Shown: positions 35,966 to 45,695 of the stretch, one piece after another
Layout: each line of letters begins with the position of its first letter
How positions within the stretch are numbered: the first letter of the stretch is position 1
Assembly: GCF_016863615.1 (NCBI RefSeq)
Contig: NZ_BOPF01000025.1
Coordinates: forward strand, 100,779 to 164,778
Direction of reading: 5' to 3'
DNA: 64,000 nt
Origin: Virgisporangium aliadipatigenens
GTDB taxonomy: Bacteria > Actinomycetota > Actinomycetes > Mycobacteriales > Micromonosporaceae
Position numbers and translations under genes: made by a program
The notes under the pieces: model-generated
The model's input: only the letters and a program-made list of their open reading frames with translations
The model's database searches: none
Told to the model about the DNA's origin: nothing

Positions 35966-37233
35966 ATGACCGACGCAGTGCAGAAGTTGCGGCAGGAATG
36001 GGAGTCCGACCCGCGCTGGAGCGGGATCGAACGCAGCTACGGTCCCGAGGACGTGGTGCGCCTGCGCGGCGCGATCCAGGAGGAGCACACCCTGGCCCGG
36101 CGCGGCGCGGAACGCCTCTGGCAGCTGCTGCACGACGAGGACTACATCCACGCCCTGGGCGCCCTCACCGGCAACCAGGCGGTGCAGCAGGTGCGCGCCG
36201 GCCTCAAGGCGATCTACCTCTCCGGCTGGCAGGTGGCCGCCGACGCCAACCTCGCCGGCCAGACCTACCCGGACCAGAGCCTCTACCCGGCGAACTCGGT
36301 GCCGGCGGTGGTGCGCCGGATCAACAACGCGCTGCTGCGCGCCGCGCAGATCACCACGGCCGAGGGAACGGACCCGGGCGTCGACTGGCTCGCGCCGATC
36401 GTGGCCGACGCCGAGGCCGGGTTCGGCGGCGTGCTGAACGCCTACGAGCTGATGACCGCCATGATCACGGCCGGCGCGGCGGGTGTGCACTGGGAGGACC
36501 AGCTGGCCTCCGAGAAGAAGTGCGGCCACCTCGGCGGCAAGGTGCTCATCCCGACCGGTCACCACGTGCGCACGCTCGAGGCGGCCCGCCTCGCGGCCGA
36601 CGTCGCGGGCGTTCCCTCGCTGGTGATCGCGCGCACCGACGCGCAGGCCGCCACCCTGCTCACCACCGACATCGACGAGCGGGACGCGCCGTTCGTGACC
36701 GGGGAGCGCACCGCCGAGGGCTTCTACCGCTTCCGCAACGGCATCGAGGCGTGCGTCGCCCGCGGCCTGGCCTACGCCCCGGTCTCCGACCTGCTGTGGA
36801 TGGAGACGAGCACGCCGGACCTCGAGGTGGCCCGCAGCTTCGCCGAGGCGATCAAGGCGCGGTACCCGGACCAGATGCTCGCCTACAACTGCTCGCCGTC
36901 GTTCAACTGGCGCAAGCACCTGGACGACGCCACGATCGCGAAGTTCCAGCGCGAACTGGGCCACATGGGCTACAAGTTCCAGTTCATCACCCTGGCCGGG
37001 TTCCACGCGCTGAACTACTCGATGTTCGACCTGGCGCGCGGGTACGCCGCCGACGGGATGGCCGCCTACGTGGCGCTGCAGGAGCGGGAGTTCGCCGCCG
37101 AGGCGCACGGTTACACCGCCGTCAAGCACCAGCGCGAGGTCGGCACCGGCTACTTCGACCTGATCAGCACCGTGCTCAACCCGGCGGGGGAGACGACGGC
37201 GCTGCACGGCTCGACCGAGGCGGAGCAGTTCGC

Positions 37234-37237
<4 letters not shown>
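35966..37237 (+). CDS. aceA: isocitrate lyase
   Basis: A 423-residue enzyme of the glyoxylate shunt that cleaves isocitrate to succinate and glyoxylate. It shows the catalytic loop KKCGHLGGK with C186, the metal-binding ADAEAGFGG, the [11 protein letters not shown] strand and the C-terminal [18 protein letters not shown]. Length and motifs match the short actinobacterial form. The ribosome site AGGGAG lies 9 nt before the ATG. It heads an operon with aceB, sharing ATGA, and diverges from a RamB-like regulator, so it is probably induced on acetate, fatty acids or other two-carbon sources. Confidence 0.96.
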
Positions 37238-38823
<1,586 letters not shown>

Positions 38824-38839
38824 GCGGCCATCCGGTCAA

Positions 38840-38884
38840 CCGCCGGGGGAGTGTCAAAGGCGGCGCGCTCCCCCGGCGGCTTTA
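38840..38884 (+). terminator. aceAB intrinsic terminator
   Basis: A perfect 12-bp stem, CCGCCGGGGGAG (38840-38851) with CTCCCCCGGCGG (38868-38879), is followed by CTTTA. It is the clearest Rho-independent terminator in the window. Confidence 0.85.
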
Positions 38885-38892
38885 ATGGCGTG

Positions 38893-39906
38893 ATGTTCAG
38901 CATCGATGCGTTCGACCCGAACGACGCCCCGCGCGAGGACCTGGCGGACTATCACCGCGCCTACGTCAGCGCGGCCCGGATCGACCACCCGCACGACCCC
39001 GAGGTGACGCTCGACGAGGCGGTGGGCAGGCTGCGGACGCCGCTGCCGTACTTCGGCCCATGCCGGTACTGGGCGGCCCGCGCGGACGGCCGCCTCGTCG
39101 GGATGATCATCGTCGGGTTCCCGGCGGACAACGAGACCCGGCACCTGGTCGTGGTCGACGGGACCGTGGACCCGGCGCACCGCCGGCGCGGTATCGGGAC
39201 GGCGCTGCTGCGGGAGGTGCTGCCGGCCGTTCGGGAAGCGGGCCGCGGCACCGTGTTCGTGGCGTTGACCGAGGGCAGCACCGGCGACCACTTCCTGCGC
39301 GCCACCGGCTTCACCCGCGTCTACCGGGAACATCTGCAGCGCCTCGACCTCACCACCGCCGATCCGAGCGTCTGGGACGTGGCGGCGCCGGAGGGCTACC
39401 GGATCGTGGAGTTCGACGGGCCCGCGCCGGAGGAACTGGTCGCCTCGTACGCGCGCGCCAACGGCTCGATCGGCGACATGCCCCAGCAGGACCGGGCGCA
39501 CGAACGTCCACTGTGGACAGTCGAACGGGTGCGCGCCACCGAGGCCGACCTCGCGCGGCAGGGCATCGAACGGCACGCGGTGGTGGCGGTGCACGAGGCG
39601 ACCGGCGAGGTGGCCGGCCTCACCGGGATCCTGATCTACCCGCATCGCCCCAGCCGGGGGATCCAGGACGCGACCACGGTGGTTCCCGCGCACCGCGGCC
39701 ACGGCCTCGGGTTCTGTGTCAAGTCGGCGATGCTGCGCTGGATCCGGGCCGAACGCCCCCGCGTCGAGTGGGCCATGTGCTCCAACGCCGACGACAACGC
39801 GCACATGCTCGACATCAACCGCCGGCTCGGTTACACGGTCATGCGCGTCATCATCAGCGTCGAACAGGACCTCGCCGACCTGGAGAAGCGGCTGCGTCCG
39901 TCCTGA
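38893..39906 (+). CDS. double GNAT-domain N-acetyltransferase
   Basis: A 337-residue protein with two acetyltransferase folds in tandem. The first (about 5-165) has the acetyl-CoA pyrophosphate loop HRRRGIGTALLREVL in VVDGTVDPAHRRRGIG. The second (about 175-335) has VVPAHRGHGLGFCVKSAML and ends with CSNADDNAHMLDINRRLGYTV. Such two-domain proteins include mycothiol synthase-like and aminoglycoside-modifying-like groups; this one does not show the MshD motifs strongly. The ATG at 38893 or the GTG directly before it may start it. No ribosome site is seen because the aceAB terminator lies immediately upstream. Substrate unknown. Confidence 0.85.
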   Translation: MFSIDAFDPNDAPREDLADYHRAYVSAARIDHPHDPEVTLDEAVGRLRTPLPYFGPCRYWAARADGRLVGMIIVGFPADNETRHLVVVDGTVDPAHRRRGIGTALLREVLPAVREAGRGTVFVALTEGSTGDHFLRATGFTRVYREHLQRLDLTTADPSVWDVAAPEGYRIVEFDGPAPEELVASYARANGSIGDMPQQDRAHERPLWTVERVRATEADLARQGIERHAVVAVHEATGEVAGLTGILIYPHRPSRGIQDATTVVPAHRGHGLGFCVKSAMLRWIRAERPRVEWAMCSNADDNAHMLDINRRLGYTVMRVIISVEQDLADLEKRLRPS

Positions 39907-39928
39907 GCGCGGCCGCGCCGGCGTTGTC

Positions 39929-39953
39929 ATGTGCGTACATGAGCACATATCCT
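39929..39953 (+). promoter_or_regulatory. inverted repeat and -10 element upstream of the cation efflux gene
   Basis: ATGTGC (39929-39934) and GCACAT (39943-39948) form a dyad with 8-nt spacing. It overlaps TATCCT (39948-39953), which ends 6 nt before the ATG at 39960. It is a good candidate operator for the ArsR-type repressor encoded at 40996. Confidence 0.55.
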
Positions 39954-39959
39954 GACGGC

Positions 39960-41117
39960 ATGTCGCACGAGCATGTGCACCACAAGCGCGGGCATCGGCT
40001 CCGTCACCTGCTGACCCCGCACTCGCACGACAGCGCCGACAAGGTCGACGACGCGCTGGAGTCGTCCCGGGCCGGGATGCGGGCGCTGTGGATCTCGCTG
40101 CTGGCGCTGGGCCTCACGGCCGGGGCACAGGCGTTCGTGGTGGTGCTGTCGGGCTCGGTGGCGCTGCTCGGCGACACGCTGCACAACGTCGCGGACGCGC
40201 TGACCGCCGTGCCGCTGGGGATCGCGTTCGTGGTGGGGCGCCGGCTGGCGGACCGCCGCTACACCTACGGCTACGGGCGTGCCGAGGACCTCGCCGGGAT
40301 CGCGATCGTGCTGACCATCGCGGGTTCGGCGGCGTTCGCCGGCTACGCGGCGGTGCAGCGGCTGACGCACCCGCGCGACGTGGCGTACCTGCCGTTCGTC
40401 GCGGCGGCCGGCCTCATCGGCTTCCTCGGCAACGAACTGGTGGCCCGCTACCGGATCGCCGTCGGGCGCCGGATCGGTTCCGCCGCACTGGTCGCGGACG
40501 GGCTGCACGCGCGCACCGACGGGTTCACCTCGCTCGCCGTGCTGCTCGGGGCGGCCGGCGTGGCGGTCGGCTGGCGGTGGGCGGATCCGGTCGTCGGGCT
40601 GCTGATCACCGCCGCGATCCTGCTGGTGCTCAAGGACGCCGCCCGGGAGGTCTACCGGCGGCTGATGGACGCCGTCGAGCCGGCGCTGGTGGACACCGTG
40701 GAGCGGACGCTGCGCGACACGGACGGCGTGCGCGGTGTCGGTTCGGTGCGGCTGCGATGGATCGGACACCACCTGCGGGCCGAGTGCGAGATCGCCGTCG
40801 ACGCGGAGCTGACCGTGGCGCGGGCGCACGGCATCGCCGTCGACGCCGAACACCGCCTGATCCACGCGGTGCCCCGGTTGACGGCCGCGACCGTGCACAC
40901 CGACCCGCACGCCGGCGCCCAGGATCCGCACGCCGCGCTCGCGCACCACCGCTCCGCGGCGACCCGCCGCCGTTCGTCGGGCACAATTGCCGCTCATGTA
41001 CGGATCCGACGCCGAGCAGGACGTCCTGCCGACCGAGTCGCAGGTCGACGCGGCGGTCGTCGCGCTGCGGATGCTCGCCGACCCGACCCGCCTGCGGCTG
41101 ATGTGGCTGCTACGTGA
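39960..41117 (+). CDS. cation diffusion facilitator (zinc/cobalt efflux) transporter
   Basis: A CDF-family antiporter with six spans. His-rich ends (SHEHVHHKRGHRLRHLLTPHSHD) flank the core. Helix 2 carries the metal-site motif LLGDTLHNVADAL (H/D). Helix 5 has LVADGLHARTDGFTSLAVLLG with the matching HxxxD site. The cytoplasmic domain runs to about residue 310. It exports Zn2+ or a similar ion in exchange for protons. The ATG at 39960 follows TATCCT by 6 nt, so it is preferred over the ATG at 39939. The reading frame continues to 41117, 122 nt into the ArsR gene, through an Arg-rich tail (SAATRRRSSGTIAAHVRIRR) that has no family counterpart. A natural extension and a lost stop codon are both possible. 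Confidence 0.85.
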   Translation: MSHEHVHHKRGHRLRHLLTPHSHDSADKVDDALESSRAGMRALWISLLALGLTAGAQAFVVVLSGSVALLGDTLHNVADALTAVPLGIAFVVGRRLADRRYTYGYGRAEDLAGIAIVLTIAGSAAFAGYAAVQRLTHPRDVAYLPFVAAAGLIGFLGNELVARYRIAVGRRIGSAALVADGLHARTDGFTSLAVLLGAAGVAVGWRWADPVVGLLITAAILLVLKDAAREVYRRLMDAVEPALVDTVERTLRDTDGVRGVGSVRLRWIGHHLRAECEIAVDAELTVARAHGIAVDAEHRLIHAVPRLTAATVHTDPHAGAQDPHAALAHHRSAATRRRSSGTIAAHVRIRRRAGRPADRVAGRRGGRRAADARRPDPPAADVAAT

Positions 41118-41337
41118 GGGGGAGCACGACGTCGGGAGCCTGGCCGGGACGGTCGGCGCAGCGCGGCCGGCGGTCTCCCAGCACCTCGCGAAGCTGCTGC
41201 TGGCCGGGCTGGTGTCGACCCGCCGCGACGGGCGCCGCGCGCTGTACCGGGCGCGCGGCGGGCACGTGCGCCGCCTCGTCGCCGAGGTGCTGTACGCCGC
41301 CGACCACCAGGTGACCGGGGCCGCCGAGCACGACTGA
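40996..41337 (+). CDS. ArsR/SmtB-family metal-responsive repressor
   Basis: A 113-residue winged-helix protein. The DNA-reading helix is in AARPAVSQHLAKLLLAGLVSTRRDG and the wing in RALYRARGGHV. Helix 5 (GGHVRRLVAEVLYAADHQV) has H, D and H residues placed like the alpha-5 zinc/nickel site of SmtB, CzrA and NmtR. It should release DNA when metal is in excess and so switch on the efflux gene that overlaps it. The start is the ATG at 40996; no ribosome site is visible, and CACAAT (40982-40987) upstream is a poor -10. Most of its first third lies inside the reading frame of the efflux gene. Confidence 0.88.
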   Translation: MYGSDAEQDVLPTESQVDAAVVALRMLADPTRLRLMWLLREGEHDVGSLAGTVGAARPAVSQHLAKLLLAGLVSTRRDGRRALYRARGGHVRRLVAEVLYAADHQVTGAAEHD

Positions 41338-41417
41338 CAGCCGGTGGCGGGTGCGCCCCGACAGCATGCTCACCGACCCGCGGCGGCGAACTGGCCGAGG
41401 CGACCAGCACCGAGCGG

Positions 41418-42392
41418 TCACTCACCCGGGCCGCCGGCACCCGCGTCGGCGAACCGGGCGGCCAGCTGCCGGAAGGCGTTCGACAGCGGCTCGGGACCGA
41501 CGACGGTGATGGCGGCGTCGTATCGGCCGAAGGCGGCGGCGAGGCTGGTCCAGGAGAAGGAACCCAGGGTGAGGCGGCAGCGTTCCGGGCCCAGCTCCTC
41601 GGCGATCCCGTCGCGGGTGTAGAGCGCGACGGTGGCGGCGGCCCGGTCGAGGATCACCGTGCCCCGGCAGGGCCAGCCGCCGCTGCCGTCGTCGGTGCCC
41701 CGGAACTTGCCGGTGACGTAGGCGGCGACGTCGCCCCCGGGCACGTCGCGCGGCGTGAAGCGCGGGCCGGTCGGGATCTTCGGGGTGATCCGGTCGGCGC
41801 GGAAGATCCGCCAGTCGGCGCGGTCCAGGTCCCAGGCGACGAGGTACCAGCGGCCGTCCCAGGTGATGACGTGATGCGGCTCGACCCGCCTCGGCTCTTC
41901 CGCCGTCGCGTAGTCGAAGCGCAGGATCTCCTTTCGGTGCACGGCGGCGCTGATCTCCAGCAGCACCTCGCGGTCGACCGGCGCGGGCGGGTGCGTGGCC
42001 GGCCGTTCGACGTTCGTGACGCGCAGGGACGCGACGCGCTGGCGCAGGCGGGCCGGCATCACCTGCCGGATCGTGTGCAGCGCCCGGGCCGCCGCCTCCT
42101 CGGTGCCGCTGCCGGGCGTGGTGGCGGCGATCTGGAGGGCGATCGTGAGCGCGACGGCCTGTTCGTCGTCGAACAGCAGCGGGGGCAGCTCCGTGCCGGC
42201 GCTCAGGCGGTAGCCGCCGTCCGGGCCCTTGACCGCGGCGATCGGATAGCCCAGTTCCCGCAGCCGGTCCACGTCCCGGCGAACGGTGCGCAGGCTGATG
42301 TCGAGGCGTTCGGCGAGCAGGGTGCCGGGCCAGTCGCGGCGGGCCTGCAGCAGGGACAGCAGCGCGAGCAGCCGGGCGGAGGTCTTCTGCAT
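41418..42392 (-). CDS. YafY-type HTH/WYL-domain transcriptional regulator
   Basis: A 324-residue regulator. The DeoR-like helix-turn-helix (SARLLALLSLLQARRDWPGTLLAERLDISLRTVRRDVDRLRELG) is followed by the linker LPPLLFDDEQAVALTIAL. The WYL domain (about 135-215) reads LRFDYATAEEPRRVEPHHVITWDGRWYLVAWD, with W-Y-L intact, and is a ligand-sensing module. The WCX C-terminal part is present. The ATG at 42392 has GGGAG 4 nt upstream; an ATG at 42401 is less well placed. It diverges from a DUF1761 gene with a palindrome between them, a frequent pair in actinomycetes, so it probably represses that gene and itself. Confidence 0.88.
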   Translation of the reverse strand: MQKTSARLLALLSLLQARRDWPGTLLAERLDISLRTVRRDVDRLRELGYPIAAVKGPDGGYRLSAGTELPPLLFDDEQAVALTIALQIAATTPGSGTEEAAARALHTIRQVMPARLRQRVASLRVTNVERPATHPPAPVDREVLLEISAAVHRKEILRFDYATAEEPRRVEPHHVITWDGRWYLVAWDLDRADWRIFRADRITPKIPTGPRFTPRDVPGGDVAAYVTGKFRGTDDGSGGWPCRGTVILDRAAATVALYTRDGIAEELGPERCRLTLGSFSWTSLAAAFGRYDAAITVVGPEPLSNAFRQLAARFADAGAGGPGE

Positions 42393-42411
42393 GTCTCCCA
42401 TCCTGCCGGTG

Positions 42412-42436
42412 GAAGGTGACACATGCTGGCACCTTC
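42412..42436. promoter_or_regulatory. operator-like inverted repeat for the WYL regulator
   Basis: GAAGGTG (42412-42418) and CACCTTC (42430-42436) are a perfect dyad with 11-nt spacing. It lies 20 bp from the WYL regulator start and 48 bp from the DUF1761 ATG, well placed to control both. Confidence 0.65.
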
Positions 42437-42484
42437 TGCTGTGAATCTTGCCTGCGTCAACACAACAACCCCGGGAGTGGCGGC

Positions 42485-42898
42485 ATGTTCGACGTATTCG
42501 GTGACCTCAGCTGGCTCGGCCTCGTGATCGGGTTCGTCGCCCTCACCGTGCTGGGCGGCGTGTGGTTCGGCGCGATCTTCCCCAAGGCGTACAACCGGTC
42601 GCTCGGCCGGCCGGACGACGCCAAGCCCGACGCGTCGGTGCTCTTCTACGCCGGGCCGGCCGCGATGAGCCTGGTGGTCACGTGCACGAGTGCGGTGCTC
42701 ATCGCGGCGCTCGACATCACCGCCGTCGCGGACGGGCTGCTGTTCGGGCTGATCGTCGGCGTGGGATACCTGGCGGCCAACACGGTCACCATCGCGATCA
42801 ACCCGAACTTCCCCCGCCCGCTGTACTACGCGGCGATCTCCGGCGGGTACAACGTGATCGGGAGCCTGCTGGTGAGCGCGATCCTGGTGGCGGTCTGA
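42485..42898 (+). CDS. DUF1761 family membrane protein
   Basis: A 137-residue protein with four predicted spans (LSWLGLVIGFVALTVLGGVWFGAIF, AAMSLVVTCTSAVLIAAL, GLLFGLIVGVGYLAANTVTIAI, AISGGYNVIGSLLVSAILVAV). The family landmark WFGxxFxKAY is present as WFGAIFPKAYNRSLG. Function of the family is unknown. The start is the ATG at 42485 behind CGGGAG. A longer upstream reading through the operator region is not supported. It is probably controlled by the WYL regulator transcribed the other way. Confidence 0.85.
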   Translation: MFDVFGDLSWLGLVIGFVALTVLGGVWFGAIFPKAYNRSLGRPDDAKPDASVLFYAGPAAMSLVVTCTSAVLIAALDITAVADGLLFGLIVGVGYLAANTVTIAINPNFPRPLYYAAISGGYNVIGSLLVSAILVAV

Positions 42899-42987
42899 GC
42901 GTTCGGCCGGTGCCCGGAGACCTCGGGAAATCCGTGGTTTCCGGGGCACCGGCGAACGATCGCGGCGATCCGGTCGTTGAGCGCCGC

Positions 42988-44259
42988 ATGGCGAAAATCA
43001 TCGTGGCGTCGCCGCCGATCCCCGGCGAGTACCTGCCGCTGCTGCAGCTGGCCCGGGCACTCTCCGACCGGGGCCACCGGGTCACCTTCCTGACCGGCGG
43101 CTTCGCGCGCGACGCCGTGCTGCACTCGGGCGTCGACTTCGTGCCGCTGACCGGTGCCGCGGACATCAACCCCGAGGTGGGCGTCGCGGAGCGCGCGGCA
43201 GCCGGCCTGGCGCCGGGACCGGAGCAGCTCAATCACGACTTGATCCACGCGTTCGTCAATGCGATGCCGGAGCAGCACCGCGCGCTGCAGCGGCTGCTGG
43301 ACGAGGACCCTGACCAGTACCTGATCGCCAACATCTACTTCCTGGGCGGCCTGCCGGTCTCGTTCGGCGTGCCGGGCCGCCGGCCGCGGCGCTGGATCGG
43401 GGTGAGCGTCGTCCCGCTCGACCTCAGCAGCGACGACACCACGCCGCTCGGGCCGGCGCCGGTGGGCCCCGGCGAGGACCGGGTGGCCGCCAACCGGGCC
43501 GCCAACGCGGCGTTCGCGGCGGCGGCGACGCCCACCCTGGAACGCCTCAACGAGGTGCTGGCCGAGCTGGGCGCCACCGAGAAGGCGGAGAGCTGGCACG
43601 ACGAGATCGTCCTGCGGCCGGACCAGACGGCCGTGCTGACCGTCCCGGGGTTCGAGTTCGCGCGTTCGGACCTGCCCGGGCATGTGCACCTGGTCGGCGT
43701 CATCCCGGCCCACCGGATCACCGGGTGGGAGCCGCCGGCCTGGTGGGGCGGGCTGGACGGCGGCCGTCCCGTGGTGGTCGTGACCCAGGGGACCGTCGCC
43801 AACCGCAGCCTCGGCGAGCTGATCGAGCCCACGCTCACCGCCCTCGCCGACCGGGACGTCACCGTCGTCGCGGCCCTCGGGCGGGACCCCGCGGAGCTGT
43901 CGATCCCGGTGCCGGCGAACGCTCACGTGGCGCGGTTCGTGCCGTTCGACGCGCTGCTGCCGAAGGCGAGTGTGCTGATCACCAACGGCGGTGCGGGCGG
44001 GACCCACCAGGCGCTCGCGGCGGGCGTTCCGGTGATCATGGCGGGGGAGACCGAGGACAAGCCGTTCAACGCGGCGCGCGTCGCCTACCACCGGCTCGGC
44101 GTCGACCTGGGCACCGCGACGCCGTCGCCGGAGGCGATCGGGGAGGCCGTCACGGCCGTTCTCACCGACAGCACCATCCGGGCGAACGTGGGCCGCCTGA
44201 GCGCCGTCTATCCGCAGTACGACCCGGTCGAACGGATCGAGCGGCTCACGGTCGGCTGA
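42988..44259 (+). CDS. MGT/UGT-type glycosyltransferase (GT1)
   Basis: A 423-residue GT-B fold enzyme. The N-terminal acceptor domain begins KIIVASPPIPGEYLPLLQLARALSDRGHRVTFLTG. The C-terminal donor domain has VVVVTQGTVANRSLGELIEPTLTAL and the nucleotide-sugar signature VARFVPFDALLPKASVLITNGGAGGTHQALAAGVPVIMAGETEDKPFNAARV, where the usual HGG is NGG. It transfers a sugar from UDP- or dTDP-sugar to a small acceptor; bacterial members inactivate macrolides or decorate natural products. Replacement of the conserved His by Asn (ITNGGAGG) could change donor use. There is no ribosome site or -10 element in view. No biosynthetic genes adjoin it. Confidence 0.87.
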   Translation: MAKIIVASPPIPGEYLPLLQLARALSDRGHRVTFLTGGFARDAVLHSGVDFVPLTGAADINPEVGVAERAAAGLAPGPEQLNHDLIHAFVNAMPEQHRALQRLLDEDPDQYLIANIYFLGGLPVSFGVPGRRPRRWIGVSVVPLDLSSDDTTPLGPAPVGPGEDRVAANRAANAAFAAAATPTLERLNEVLAELGATEKAESWHDEIVLRPDQTAVLTVPGFEFARSDLPGHVHLVGVIPAHRITGWEPPAWWGGLDGGRPVVVVTQGTVANRSLGELIEPTLTALADRDVTVVAALGRDPAELSIPVPANAHVARFVPFDALLPKASVLITNGGAGGTHQALAAGVPVIMAGETEDKPFNAARVAYHRLGVDLGTATPSPEAIGEAVTAVLTDSTIRANVGRLSAVYPQYDPVERIERLTVG

Positions 44260-44280
44260 CCGGGCTACTCTCGCGGGACC

Positions 44281-45165
44281 ATGGAGCGGCACAGGCGGTT
44301 CGACATGGGCGGCTACGCCGGGCTGGACCTGGACCGGTTCGTCGAGCCGTCGCTGTCCAGCTGGAGCCGGCCGGGATGGCGGGCGCTGCTGGTCCAGCGC
44401 TTCACGCATGCCGCCGCCGTCGACGAACTCGTGCTGCCGCCCACGACCGACCGGCACCTGTGGCTCGTGACGGCCGGCGCCGGGCGCATGCACCTCGACA
44501 CCGGGGACGGCCGGCGGGTCGTGCCGATCGCGCCGGGGCAGGTCGGGTTCGCCGTTCCCGGGGCGGCGACCCGCGTCCGGTACGAGACCACGGAGCCGAT
44601 GCGCACCGTTCAGCTGCACCTGCCCGCCGACGCGATCGAGCGGGCGGCCGGCTCGCTCGGCGTGCCCGCGCCGGCCGTCGTCCGGCCCGGGCCGGACGGT
44701 GGGGCGTTCCTCGGTGCGATGCTGACGTCGCTGGCGGCGGCCGCCGAGGCGGGGCTCGACGGGTTGTACGCCGACACGGCCGCGGAGTTCCTGGCCGTGC
44801 ATCTGGTCACCGGCGGTGCCGGGCCGGACGGGCACACCGCCCGGCTCGGCCGGGAGGACGCCCGGGTGCGCGCGGCGATCGCCTACCTGCACGACCGGTT
44901 GGACCAGCCGGTGAGTCTCGCCGACCTCGCCGCGCACGTGCGCCTGAGCCCGTTCCACTTCCTGCGGGTCTTCAGACGGGCGACGGGCGAGACGCCGGCC
45001 CGCTATCTGCGGCGTGTGCGCATCGCGCACGCCACCCGCCTGCTGGCCGGCGGCATGACGGTCGGGCAGGTCGCCCGGCGGTGCGGGTTCAGCAGTCCCG
45101 GGCATCTGTCGGCGGCGTACCTGCGGGAGACGGGTGTGCGGCCGTCGGCGCACCGGCCCGGGTGA
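44281..45165 (+). CDS. AraC-family transcriptional regulator
   Basis: A 294-residue regulator. The N-terminal AraC_binding cupin-like half (about 20-150; LWLVTAGAGRMHLDTGDGRRVVPIAPGQVGFAVPG) should bind a small ligand. The C-terminal double helix-turn-helix (about 198-292) reads PVSLADLAAHVRLSPFHFLRVFRRATGETPARYLRRVRIAHATRLLAGG and VGQVARRCGFSSPGHLSAAYLRETGVRPS. TACTCT (44266-44271) lies 9 nt before the ATG with no ribosome site, so a leaderless or nearly leaderless start is likely. It may regulate the adjacent glycosyltransferase or SRPBCC genes; this is a guess. Confidence 0.9.
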   Translation: MERHRRFDMGGYAGLDLDRFVEPSLSSWSRPGWRALLVQRFTHAAAVDELVLPPTTDRHLWLVTAGAGRMHLDTGDGRRVVPIAPGQVGFAVPGAATRVRYETTEPMRTVQLHLPADAIERAAGSLGVPAPAVVRPGPDGGAFLGAMLTSLAAAAEAGLDGLYADTAAEFLAVHLVTGGAGPDGHTARLGREDARVRAAIAYLHDRLDQPVSLADLAAHVRLSPFHFLRVFRRATGETPARYLRRVRIAHATRLLAGGMTVGQVARRCGFSSPGHLSAAYLRETGVRPSAHRPG

Positions 45166-45241
45166 GCCCTGCGCAAGATCTCGTGCGGGGTGCGCAAGCC
45201 GGTGCATGTCCTGGGGCGGGGGGCGTCCCTAGTGTCGGGCC

Positions 45242-45679
45242 GTGCCGAACAGTTACCGCGTGAGCGCCCGTTCCGATGCCGCCCCGGATGCCGTGTACCG
45301 GCTGCTGCTGCGGGCGGGAACGTGGCCGTCGTGGTCCCCGATCGACGCGGCCGAGGTCGAGAACGGGACGGATCCGGACCTGCCGGCGGGGGTCGGTGAC
45401 ACCAGGGTGTTCCGCACCGGCCGCGCGGTGTCCCGGGAGCGCGTGGTCGAACTCGTCACCGACCGGCGCTTCGGCTACGAGATCGTCGGCGGGCGCACGT
45501 TCCGCTCCTACCGGGGCCTCGTCGAACTGGCACCGGACGGCCGGGGCGGCACCACGATCACCTGGTCGGCGACGTTCCGGCCGGCGATGCGGTTCACCGG
45601 CCCGCTCTGGGAGTGGTTCCTGGCCCGGTTCATGCGGCGGATGGCCGCCGGTCTCGCCGCGCACGCCGTCGTCTCCTGA
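45242..45679 (+). CDS. SRPBCC (polyketide cyclase/START-like) family protein
   Basis: A 145-residue helix-grip protein (YRVSARSDAAPDAVYRLLLRAGTWPSWSPIDAAEVENG at the start, IVGGRTFRSYRGLVELAPDGRGGTTITWSATFRP in the middle). The fold holds hydrophobic ligands. Members range from lipid-binding proteins to aromatases, so no reaction is assigned. The GTG start follows TAGTGT (45230-45235) by 6 nt with no ribosome site, so it is likely leaderless and has its own promoter. It ends 16 bp before the convergent GMC oxidoreductase gene. Confidence 0.85.
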   Translation: MPNSYRVSARSDAAPDAVYRLLLRAGTWPSWSPIDAAEVENGTDPDLPAGVGDTRVFRTGRAVSRERVVELVTDRRFGYEIVGGRTFRSYRGLVELAPDGRGGTTITWSATFRPAMRFTGPLWEWFLARFMRRMAAGLAAHAVVS

Positions 45680-45695
45680 GCACGGCCGCGGCGGG

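Noticed and set aside
35822..37207. Long upstream extension of the RamB-like regulator
   Set aside because: It would run antisense through the whole of aceA. Homology begins at the helix-turn-helix, so the start must lie near 35821-35850.
41338..41417. Small gene between ArsR and the WYL regulator
   Set aside because: No start with a ribosome site or -10, and no coding-like third-position pattern in the 80 bp.
42416..42484. Longer start for the DUF1761 protein
   Set aside because: The extra residues are Cys/His-rich and non-hydrophobic, and overlap the operator dyad; the ATG at 42485 has a ribosome site and matches the family start.
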